Positions 7,553 through 13,596 of a DNA stretch of 22,905 nt are shown here, in pieces. Below the pieces are notes generated by a model. The model did no database searches, was not told where the DNA came from, and saw only the letters and a list, made by a program, of their open reading frames with translations. How positions within the stretch are numbered: position 1 is the first letter of the stretch; each line of letters begins with the position of its first letter. A program made the position numbers and the translations under genes. The DNA lies in contig JAVHVN010000048.1 of assembly GCA_032160545.1 (NCBI GenBank), forward strand, positions 1 through 22,905. Direction: 5' to 3'. This stretch comes from DATGFB01 sp032160545 (lineage in GTDB: Bacteria > Actinomycetota > Actinomycetes > Mycobacteriales > Jatrophihabitantaceae).

Positions 7553-8836
7553 TCAGGAACCGCGGGTGATCGAGTAGCGCCGCGTCTCGACGCCGGTCGC
7601 GTCGAGGAACGGGCGCGCGCTGTCGAGCCACGCGCGTATCGCGGGGTCGTTGCTCGCGTCGATGTCGCGCGCGCCGGGGACGTAGCTGCCTTCGAGTTCG
7701 TGATTGCTGCCCGGGCTGCCGTGGTCGTGGTGCACGGTGGCCGTAAGCACGTTGAGCTTGGCCGGATTGGCGCGGTCGTCGAGGTGGGGGACGGCGTCGT
7801 GTTCGTTCTCGACGGCCAGTACCCGCACGTCGCGGGGCACGGCGCCCACGGTGTCCCCGACCGGTGCGCCCGCCGTCACGACATGCGTGATCCGGAACCG
7901 GCCGTCGGCGTGCAGAGCGGCGTTGACGGCCACCATGCCGCCCTCCGAATGACCGATGAGCAGCACCGGGACGTCGGGCGTGATGCCCGCCCGCTCCATG
8001 GCGAGGAGCACGCCGCGCTCGTAGGCGGTCTGACGCCCGGCGATCGCCCGGCAGTTGGTCGTCAGGTCGGCGACGTCGGGACCACCGGTCGTCCAGGTCT
8101 TGGTGCCCGGGATGTCGACCACGGCGGCGCGGCTGCCGTCGGGCCGGTACAGGATGCGCACGTCGATGTCTCCGCCGTGTTCCTCGTTGCGCCGGGACAG
8201 GCCGCTCATCAGGTCGGCCACCCCGTGCGGAGGTGTCGCCGCGGCCTCGCTCGGGTCCGTACCGCCCTCGGTGACGACCGGGGTGCCGTCGCCGGCGCCG
8301 AGCAGGAGGTCGGCCGCGCGGCTCCACGGTTGGCGGCGGACCTCGCGCGCGACGGCGTCGACCGCGGCCGGATCTGCCGCGACGAATGCGCCCAGGGCGC
8401 CCGCCGCGGCCGCGGCTGGGTGGGTGATGCCACCCGCGCGCACGAAGGCGCCTGCCGCCCGGGTACCGGCGGTGGGCAGCTCTTTCAGGACGGCCATCGG
8501 CCCAGCGACATCGGGCAGCACGTCGGCGAGGTCGTACCGCTCGGCGGCGACGCGCAAGGTCAGGGCACTTGCCGTGCAGGCCGCGGCGAGCGTCGCGAGT
8601 CCGCCGGGAGCCTCGAGAGCGAAGCCGAGTCGGGTCTCGAACCAGGTGAAGCCGACGGGGTCGGCAAGCGCGCAGGCACCTGCCCGGGCGTCGAGGAACT
8701 GCGCGTGCAGCGCGACGACGTGCTCCAGCAGTTCGGTGCCGGTGCGGTCGATCACGTGCGCCAGCGTGCGGATGTCGTCGGTCTGCGCGTCGATCCTGCC
8801 GCCGCGGACCGATACGCCTGCGGCGTCGTCGCTCAC
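7553..8836 (-). CDS. alpha/beta-hydrolase with helical N-terminal region, WXG100-partner type
   Basis: A 427-aa protein. The N-terminal half (about 1-200) is Ala-rich and helical, resembling WXG100/ESX-associated domains, with no signal peptide. The C-terminal half is an alpha/beta-hydrolase with a plausible complete triad: nucleophile Ser297 in GHSEGG, Asp347 in ENEHDAVPH and His379 in SNHELEG. The GTG at 8836 shares a four-base GTGA overlap with the stop of the upstream small helical gene, so the two are likely co-translated and may act together. Actinobacteria often pair such hydrolases with a WXG100-like partner. Export by a type VII (ESX-like) system is an inference, as no ESX core gene lies in the window. 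Substrate unknown, an ester or amide. Confidence 0.78.
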   Translation of the reverse strand: MSDDAAGVSVRGGRIDAQTDDIRTLAHVIDRTGTELLEHVVALHAQFLDARAGACALADPVGFTWFETRLGFALEAPGGLATLAAACTASALTLRVAAERYDLADVLPDVAGPMAVLKELPTAGTRAAGAFVRAGGITHPAAAAAGALGAFVAADPAAVDAVAREVRRQPWSRAADLLLGAGDGTPVVTEGGTDPSEAAATPPHGVADLMSGLSRRNEEHGGDIDVRILYRPDGSRAAVVDIPGTKTWTTGGPDVADLTTNCRAIAGRQTAYERGVLLAMERAGITPDVPVLLIGHSEGGMVAVNAALHADGRFRITHVVTAGAPVGDTVGAVPRDVRVLAVENEHDAVPHLDDRANPAKLNVLTATVHHDHGSPGSNHELEGSYVPGARDIDASNDPAIRAWLDSARPFLDATGVETRRYSITRGS

Positions 8837-9162
8837 GCGATCCCCACTGCGTGCAAGGCCACGTGCCCGGCGTGCGTGACGGCGTGCGCGGCACCGGCGA
8901 CGGCGACCCATTCGGCGTGGACGCGCGCGGCGTGGTGGTCGAGGGCGTCCGCGGCGCCGTCCAGCCGCTCGGCGGTGTGCCGCAGGGCCGCCGCCATCGC
9001 CCGCGCCTCGGCCCGGAACACCAGCGCGGCGGGCGAGTCCCAGTGCACCGCGTCGACCTGGCGGGCGAGTTGCACGGCGAGCTCACGCACGGCACTCGCA
9101 TGCCCCCGGATGCGAGCGGCCCGGTGATGCAGATCGTCGGTGTCGGCGATGAGCGGCGGCAT
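8833..9162 (-). CDS. small helical WXG100-like protein
   Basis: A 109-aa, almost entirely helical protein without signal peptide or membrane segment, the size of WXG100 proteins. Two long helices flank a turn that reads HWDSPAALVF: the Trp is present but the usual Gly of W-x-G is Ser. The start is the ATG at 9162 (MPPLIADTDDLHHRAARI); a GTG at 9168 is an alternative. Upstream in-frame sequence to 9303 is non-homologous and lies in the divergent promoter region. The C-terminus (HALHAVGIA-like tail) runs into the hydrolase start. Probable role: secretion partner or chaperone of that hydrolase, inferred from fold and coupling. Confidence 0.65.
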   Translation of the reverse strand: MPPLIADTDDLHHRAARIRGHASAVRELAVQLARQVDAVHWDSPAALVFRAEARAMAAALRHTAERLDGAADALDHHAARVHAEWVAVAGAAHAVTHAGHVALHAVGIA

Positions 9163-9345
9163 GGGCACTAGGCTCGCGATGGCAGTCGGCCGCTGTGTGC
9201 GGATACCGGTCGGATGTGGACACGCCGCGGTGAATCCACACCACCCAGCCGGTCCCGACCGGCCGGCCGTGATTGAATGAGCGAGCGAATGACACCGATG
9301 CAATTCGCAGCAGACGGTCTACACGTAGTCGAGGGAGCACGACGT

Positions 9346-9663
9346 ATGGACTTCGCCCACGCTGCTGCCGGGCACGACGCCGCCGAGACCACCGACGCTG
9401 CCGACGGCGCTGACAGCCTGAGCCGCCGTGACCGCGAGATCCTTGCCTTCGAGCGCCAGTGGTGGAAGTACGCGGGTGCCAAGGAGCAGGCGATCCGCGA
9501 GCTCTTCGACATGTCGACGACGCGCTACTACCAGGTTCTCAACGCCTTGATCGACACCCCGGCGGCACTGGCTGCGGACCCCATGCTGGTGAAGCGGCTG
9601 CGTCGTCTGCGGGCGAGCCGTCAGCGGCAGCGCTCCGCCCGGCGTCTCGGTATCGAGGTCTGA
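9346..9663 (+). CDS. DUF3263 protein
   Basis: A 105-aa cytosolic protein of the DUF3263 family, found across actinobacteria. After an acidic, Ala-rich N-terminus, the core LSRRDREILAFERQWWKYAG and KEQAIRELFDMSTTRYYQ contain a helix-turn-helix-like pattern, and the tail is strongly basic (RRLRASRQRQRSARR). This suggests nucleic-acid binding, though no function is established. I chose the ATG at 9346 because GGGAG at 9333-9337 sits eight bases upstream; an in-frame ATG at 9277 lacks a ribosome site. The following LytR_C gene overlaps its stop. From memory, the same pair (Rv0430-Rv0431) occurs in M. tuberculosis a few genes from groEL2, matching this neighbourhood. Confidence 0.85.
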   Translation: MDFAHAAAGHDAAETTDAADGADSLSRRDREILAFERQWWKYAGAKEQAIRELFDMSTTRYYQVLNALIDTPAALAADPMLVKRLRRLRASRQRQRSARRLGIEV

Positions 9664-10253
9664 GCGCCTCCCGCGGCCGCCTTGCGCGCCAGATCGCGCG
9701 GCGGCGGCAGCGCGAACGGCTGGGCGGGATCACCCTGGCCCTCCTGGGCATCGCGGTGCTCGCTGTGGCCGTCTTTGCAGTGCGGCAGCCCGGACAGCAG
9801 GGCAGCACGGCGGTGGCCGCCACGTCGACGCGGACCTCGTCGCCCACGACCGCCACCTCGCCCGTCCGGACGAACCCGGCGACCAGCGCGACGACGTCGC
9901 ACGGGGCCACGCCGACCGCGACCGGCGGCGCGGCGACGAACCCGGTCACTTCGTCCGGGCTGCCGGACAAGCTCCCGCTCGTCGTGCTGAACAACACCAC
10001 AGTCACCGGGCTCGCCCAGCGGGCGCAGGCGAGCTTCGCAGCCGGCGGCTGGGCGGTCACCAGCGTCGGCAACCTGCGCAACGAGATCATCTCGACGTGC
10101 GCGTACTACGACGTGGCGACGCCGGGCGCCCAAGCCGCCGCTACTCGCCTGCAGCAGCAGTTCCCGGCGATCCAGCGGGTCGCGCCGAAGTTCGCCGAGC
10201 TTCCCTCGGGACCGATCGTGGTGGTGCTCACGCCCGACTACACCTCGGGGTGA
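9660..10253 (+). CDS. membrane-anchored LytR_C-domain protein (probable CTG start)
   Basis: A 197-aa protein. A basic cytoplasmic N-terminus (RQIARRRQRERLGG) is followed by one transmembrane helix (about residues 22-41), a long Thr/Ser/Ala/Pro linker (about 43-105), and a LytR_C (LytR/CpsA/Psr C-terminal) domain from LPLVVLNNTTVTGLAQRA to IVVVLTPDY. It has no LytR catalytic domain, only the accessory C-terminal one. It should face the cell-wall side. No ATG, GTG or TTG lies between the end of DUF3263 and the membrane helix. The best start is CTG at 9660, overlapping the upstream TGA (CTGA), so initiation probably depends on coupling. It resembles M. tuberculosis Rv0431 in organisation, from memory. 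Confidence 0.82.
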   Translation: MSASRGRLARQIARRRQRERLGGITLALLGIAVLAVAVFAVRQPGQQGSTAVAATSTRTSSPTTATSPVRTNPATSATTSHGATPTATGGAATNPVTSSGLPDKLPLVVLNNTTVTGLAQRAQASFAAGGWAVTSVGNLRNEIISTCAYYDVATPGAQAAATRLQQQFPAIQRVAPKFAELPSGPIVVVLTPDYTSG

Positions 10254-10330
10254 TCGGTGGCGCGGCTGTGCGAGGATGAACGGACAACCGAATAGCACGA
10301 CAACGACGCTCGCTCTCTGAACGGGCGTCG

Positions 10331-10473
10331 CTCATCCAGAGGGGCAGAGGGACCGGCCCGGTGAAGCCCCGGCAACCACGCGCGATGCATCGACTCCCGT
10401 GACGGGATTTCGAGGCCGCCGCCGCAGGTGCCAACTCCGGCCCGGACGCGAACCTGCGTCCGGGGAAGATGAG
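10331..10473 (+). promoter_or_regulatory. SAM-I (S-box) riboswitch
   Basis: The conserved S-box core is directly readable: AGAGGGGCAGAGGGACCGG, then UGAAGCCCCGGCAACC, and later GGUGCCAACUCC. P1 is CTCATC (10331-10336) paired with GATGAG (10468-10473). P2 pairs GGGGC (10341-10345) with GCCCC (10366-10370) around the kink-turn. P4 is the hairpin of CCGGACGC (10442-10449) and GCGTCCGG (10456-10463). The family binds S-adenosylmethionine and lowers expression when SAM is plentiful. There is no oligo-U terminator; the P1 3' strand instead enters the ribosome-binding site, pointing to translational control. Confidence 0.93.
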
Positions 10474-10476
10474 GAG
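10471..10476 (+). promoter_or_regulatory. ribosome-binding site sharing bases with riboswitch P1
   Basis: GAGGAG (followed by AAAGG) lies 13 bases before the ATG at 10490. Its first three bases, GAG, are the last three of the P1 3' strand. When SAM stabilises P1, the Shine-Dalgarno sequence is partly held in the helix. This also decides the start: the in-frame ATG at 10469 sits inside P1 and has no ribosome site. Confidence 0.75.
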
Positions 10477-10489
10477 AAAGGCCTCGATC

Positions 10490-11764
10490 ATGACTGCTCT
10501 CGTAGACCGCGCGACGGTCCCGTCGCCCGCGTCCACCCTGGTGTGCCGCAATTGCGGCGCCCGTTACCCACTCGGTGCGCAGCACGCGTGCTTCGAGTGT
10601 TTCGGCCCGCTCGAGATCGGTTACGACACCGACGCACTCGCGCGGGTGACCCGCGCCGAGATCGAGGCCGGGCCGCACACCATCTGGCGCTACGCCGGCC
10701 TGCTGCCGGTCGGGCAGGACGCCTCGACCCGCGTCGAGTCGAACACCGGCATGACGCCGCTGATCCGTGCCGACCGGCTCGCCGACGAACTCGGTTTCAC
10801 CGCGCCGGTGTGGGTGAAGGACGACTCGGCGAACCCGACCCACTCCTTCAAGGACCGGGTCGTGTCGGTGGCGGTCACCGCCGCGCGCGAACTGGGATTC
10901 ACCCGCATCGCGTGCGCATCGACCGGCAACCTGGGCAACTCGGTGGCCGCCCACGCCGCGCGCATCGGGATGTCATCCATCGTGTTCGTCCCGGCCGACC
11001 TCGAGCCGGCCAAGATCATCCAGTCCGCGATCTACGGTGGCACGCTCGTCGGGATCGAGGGTTCCTACGACGACGTCAACCGGCTGTGCTCCGAGCTCGC
11101 CGAGACCGACGAGTTCGAGAACACCGGCTTCGTGAATGTCAATATCCGCCCGTACTACGCCGAGGGCTCGAAGACGCTCGGCTACGAGGTGGCCGAGCAG
11201 CTCGGGTGGCGCGTGCCGCCGCAGGTCGTCGCGCCGATGGCATCGGGGTCGCTGCTCACGAAGGTGCACAAGTCGTTCAAGGAGCTCGTCGACACCGGGC
11301 TGGTCGACGCGGCGTCGTGGCGCGTGTTCGGTGCGCAGTCGAGCGGCTGCTCGCCGATCGCAACCGCGTTCGAGAACGGCTGGGACGTCGTGCAGCCGGT
11401 GCGTCCGACAGGCATCGCGAAGTCGCTCAACATCGGCAACCCGGCCGACGGGCCGTACGCGCTCGACGTCGTGCGCTCGACGGGCGGCGCGATGGCCTCG
11501 GTCGACGACGACGAGATCCGCGAAGGCATCCGGCTGCTCGCCCGCACGACCGGCGTGTTCGCCGAGACCGCGGGCGGCGTTACGGTCGCGGTGCTGAAAA
11601 AGCTGGTCGAGTCCGGTGCGATCGACACCTCCGTCGAGACCGTGGTCTACAACACCGGTGACGGCCTGAAGACGATCGATGCGCTCGAAGACGGTGTCCG
11701 GCCGACCGCGGTCATCAAGCCGACGCTCAAGAGCATGCGCGAAGCCGGCCTCCTCACCCCGTAG
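10490..11764 (+). CDS. thrC: threonine-synthase homologue (PLP fold type II), SAM-riboswitch-controlled; possible homocysteine-forming paralogue
   Basis: A 424-aa cytosolic PLP enzyme. An N-terminal zinc-ribbon-like motif, Cys19-x2-Cys22 and Cys34-x2-Cys37, precedes the fold-type-II domain. Lys121 in NPTHSFKDR is the PLP lysine, ASTGNLGNSVAAHAA binds the PLP/substrate phosphate region, and the C-terminal NTGDGLK is typical of threonine synthases. Classical enzymes usually read NPTGSFKDR, so the His is notable. Sequence alone predicts conversion of O-phosphohomoserine to threonine. However, the SAM riboswitch and absence of hom/thrB neighbours suggest a methionine-side role. From memory, a Streptomyces ThrC homologue called MetM makes homocysteine from O-phosphohomoserine with a sulfur-carrier protein. 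The symbol is the family name, not a proven function. Confidence 0.9.
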   Translation: MTALVDRATVPSPASTLVCRNCGARYPLGAQHACFECFGPLEIGYDTDALARVTRAEIEAGPHTIWRYAGLLPVGQDASTRVESNTGMTPLIRADRLADELGFTAPVWVKDDSANPTHSFKDRVVSVAVTAARELGFTRIACASTGNLGNSVAAHAARIGMSSIVFVPADLEPAKIIQSAIYGGTLVGIEGSYDDVNRLCSELAETDEFENTGFVNVNIRPYYAEGSKTLGYEVAEQLGWRVPPQVVAPMASGSLLTKVHKSFKELVDTGLVDAASWRVFGAQSSGCSPIATAFENGWDVVQPVRPTGIAKSLNIGNPADGPYALDVVRSTGGAMASVDDDEIREGIRLLARTTGVFAETAGGVTVAVLKKLVESGAIDTSVETVVYNTGDGLKTIDALEDGVRPTAVIKPTLKSMREAGLLTP

Positions 11765-11800
11765 CCGAGTCCGCTTGCGACGTGCGGAGCCGAATTGAAG

Positions 11801-11860
11801 CCAGCCTCCATGCGCTGCCCGCCGAAGGGCGTCAGGCTGGGGGGTGGGGACGCACCCCCC
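11801..11860. repeat. two consecutive hairpins after the ThrC homologue
   Basis: First hairpin: CCAGCCT (11801-11807) with AGGCTGG (11834-11840), with an inner GCCC/GGGC pairing. Second: GGGGGGTG (11839-11846) with CACCCCCC (11853-11860), a perfect eight-base stem with six-base loop. The two overlap by two bases and so may be alternative structures. Together with the next hairpin they form a compact structured block in the convergent gap. Confidence 0.55.
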
Positions 11861-11872
11861 CGGCGCCCCAAG

Positions 11873-11911
11873 CCTGAGCCCGCCGATTGCCTTCCGCTCG
11901 GCGGGCTCAGG
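11873..11911. terminator. bidirectional hairpin terminator between convergent genes
   Basis: A perfect 14-base inverted repeat, CCTGAGCCCGCCGA (11873-11886) and its complement at 11898-11911, around an 11-base loop. It lies between the end of the ThrC homologue (+) and the methyltransferase (-). There is no T-tract, as is common in high-GC actinobacteria. It could equally be part of a dispersed intergenic repeat. Confidence 0.65.
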
Positions 11912-11983
11912 TGTTCGCGCCGGAGCGGCGCCGGCGGTTCCGGACCAGCAACTCCTCGATGTCCGAGACGACGGATGTCACCT

Positions 11984-12850
11984 TCAGCCAGGTTTGCCGG
12001 CCTGCCAGGTGATGAACATGAAGTCGGGCAGGAATCCATAGCGTCGTGATTCAGATTCGGTTGCTACCGGGGTCAGGCTGGACGCCTCGGCATGTCTGAG
12101 GAGATCTGTCTCGTCGCAGTCGTCGCCGCCGTACCCCGAGTCGAGATTCCCGGTTGAGATCCGTGCCAGCAGTGACTCGGTGACCAGGCAGTCGACGCTG
12201 AACCCAGCCTCTTCGAGTAGCTTGCGAAGATCCCATCCGAAGCGCCAATAGACCAGCGTGTTGTCGCCGTGATATTCCGGCTCGGTTGGCGGCGCAGTGA
12301 CGCCCTGAGGCATCGGAATTTGGATAAACGCCTTGCCCCCGGGTGCAAGCACCCGATAAAGCTCGGACAAGGCTCGTCGGGTATCGGGGACATGTTCCAG
12401 CACGTGCGGCGTAAGGACGACGTCGATACTGCCATCGGGTAGGTCGATGCTCTGAAGGTCCAGATGGACCATTGCTCTGTGTGCCGATCCATCGAAGTCG
12501 CTGCACAGATAGGCCACGTTTTTGGCCATCACAGCTCGGTACCTGTCGTCCAGTCGCGGACTGGTCTCGAGCACTCGACTTTCGCTCTCGTATGGCGTCC
12601 GTGAGGTCCAGCACCAATACAAGAATCGGTCGCGCGCGATGCTGCCACAGTGCGGGCAGAGGGCGCCCTCGCTGTGATAGCCGCTGGCGAACGAGCGACC
12701 ATGCCAGCCGCAGATGTTGCATCCGCAGGATGAATCGAAGTCAGACGCCCGGGCAGCCGAGGGCCACGCTCGCAGCCTCTTGTCCGTAGGTGCCGGAACG
12801 CGCGCCGCTATCGCCTTCAACCGACGGACGCCTAGGCGGATCGGAATCAT
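11984..12850 (-). CDS. class I SAM-dependent methyltransferase with N-terminal zinc ribbon
   Basis: A 288-aa protein. Residues 42-69 hold a Cys4 zinc ribbon (Cys44-x2-Cys47 and Cys65-x2-Cys68) followed by an RDR motif, an arrangement seen in methyltransferases of glycan or small-molecule clusters. A Methyltransf_11 domain follows: motif I region VLETSPRLDD, then SIDVVLTPHVLEHVPD and the LYRVLAPGGKAFIQIP strand. ATG at 12850 is preceded by GGGAGG nine bases away. Base composition is lower in GC than its neighbours (two 60-base stretches counted by hand gave 32 and 37 G+C) and codons are less biased, suggesting acquisition by transfer. It stands alone and convergent to the ThrC homologue. Substrate unknown. 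Confidence 0.85.
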   Translation of the reverse strand: MIPIRLGVRRLKAIAARVPAPTDKRLRAWPSAARASDFDSSCGCNICGWHGRSFASGYHSEGALCPHCGSIARDRFLYWCWTSRTPYESESRVLETSPRLDDRYRAVMAKNVAYLCSDFDGSAHRAMVHLDLQSIDLPDGSIDVVLTPHVLEHVPDTRRALSELYRVLAPGGKAFIQIPMPQGVTAPPTEPEYHGDNTLVYWRFGWDLRKLLEEAGFSVDCLVTESLLARISTGNLDSGYGGDDCDETDLLRHAEASSLTPVATESESRRYGFLPDFMFITWQAGKPG

Positions 12851-12876
12851 GCTGGACCGCCTCCCAGGTCGCCAGC

Positions 12877-12900
12877 CGAACAGTCGAACAGTCGCACAGT
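12877..12900. repeat. three tandem 8-base repeats
   Basis: CGAACAGT, CGAACAGT and CGCACAGT follow one another without gaps, 27 bases upstream of the methyltransferase ATG. It could be a small operator array or slippage product. Function unknown. Confidence 0.6.
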
Positions 12901-13279
12901 CAGATGGTGGCGTCGAAGGCAGGGTCCCGGCCGACCCCCGAGGGCGCGTCGCGGCCCCGCTGGCTGTACTCGGCCAGGACGTTCGTGAGGCACCGCCGCC
13001 GAGTTGGGGTACCCGGCACGACGGGTCGCTGAGACCCGGCATCCTGCGGCGGCGGGCGCCGTGCCGAAGCCGCCCGCCGTGCTCATCAGCCAGGGCTGAG
13101 CGGCCCCGGGGACGACCACGGCGGAATTTGTTCGGTCGGCCTGGAAAACGCGAAACCGATTGTGTAGCGTCCGCCCCGGTCATAGTGACAAGCGTTTCGT
13201 CAAGCGAATGACCACGTGGACCCCGGCGACCCCGAGGCGCGTGTGCACTGCAGTGAAGCGGGACCGAGGAACGACGACC

Positions 13280-13304
13280 CCGCCCGCACGAGGGGTGCGG
13301 GCGG
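13280..13304 (+). promoter_or_regulatory. leader hairpin of the cold-shock gene
   Basis: CCGCCCGCAC (13280-13289) pairs perfectly with GTGCGGGCGG (13295-13304) around a five-base loop, ending 12 bases before the AAGGAG ribosome site. In a cold-shock transcript such a stem may affect mRNA stability or translation. That role is inferred from position only. Confidence 0.55.
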
Positions 13305-13327
13305 AAGGCCCCTAGCAAGGAGTGCAC

Positions 13328-13531
13328 GTGGCACAGGGCACCGTGAAGTGGTTCAACAACGAGAAGGGCTACGGCTTCATCGCCGTCGACGGCGGTCAGG
13401 ACGTGTTCGTCCACTACTCGGCCATCCAGTCCGACGGTTACCGTTCGCTGGACGAAGGCCAGCGGGTGGAGTTCGAGGTCGCCCAGGGACCCAAGGGCCC
13501 GCAGGCCGACGCGGTCCGCATCGTCGCCTGA
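13328..13531 (+). CDS. cold-shock protein (CspA family)
   Basis: A 67-aa single cold-shock domain, the family's standard size. It binds single-stranded RNA/DNA and acts as an RNA chaperone in the cytosol. Both nucleic-acid motifs are present: RNP1 KGYGFI and RNP2 VFVHY, within the typical opening GTVKWFNNEKGYGFI. The start is the GTG at 13328, because AAGGAG at 13317-13322 lies five bases before it; a GTG at 13322 overlaps that ribosome site and is unlikely. The gene is followed by a strong shared terminator. A leader hairpin precedes it. From memory, a cold-shock gene adjoins groEL2 in streptomycetes; here about 8.4 kb separates the two. Confidence 0.95.
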   Translation: MAQGTVKWFNNEKGYGFIAVDGGQDVFVHYSAIQSDGYRSLDEGQRVEFEVAQGPKGPQADAVRIVA

Positions 13532-13552
13532 CGGCGCGCGCGAAGGCGAGAC

Positions 13553-13595
13553 AAGCACCCGTCCCGGTCCGCGCTGCGGACCGGGACGGGTGCTT
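13553..13595. terminator. bidirectional terminator between the cold-shock gene and the ABC operon
   Basis: A perfect 20-base inverted repeat (13553-13572 and 13576-13595) around a three-base loop, starting AAGCACCCGT and ending in TT. It lies 21 bases after the cold-shock stop and one base before the last ABC gene's stop on the other strand, so it can serve both convergent transcripts. Confidence 0.9.
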
Positions 13596-13596
13596 C

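Larger units (their letters stand above)
12851..13327. other. 477-base intergenic region between divergent methyltransferase and cold-shock gene
   Basis: No credible gene on either strand: open frames here lack ribosome sites and resemble nothing. It contains the methyltransferase ribosome site, an eight-base triple repeat (12877-12900) and the cold-shock leader hairpin (13280-13304). It should also hold both divergent promoters. A TGGAAA (13142) and TAGCGT (13165) pair with a 17-base spacer is a weak candidate for the cold-shock gene. I looked here for a degraded MoaD-like gene and found none. Confidence 0.5.

Noticed and set aside
9248..9263. GCCGGTC-CC-GACCGGC palindrome as a terminator
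   Set aside because: It lies between divergently transcribed genes, where no terminator is needed. It may be regulatory but nothing supports a specific role.
10469..10489. ATG at 10469 as start of the ThrC homologue
   Set aside because: It lies inside riboswitch helix P1 without a ribosome site, whereas GAGGAGAAAGG precedes the ATG at 10490.
12851..13211. A degraded MoaD-like or transposase gene in the intergenic region
   Set aside because: Reading both strands gave no Gly-Gly-ending small protein, no transposase motifs and no flanking inverted repeats.
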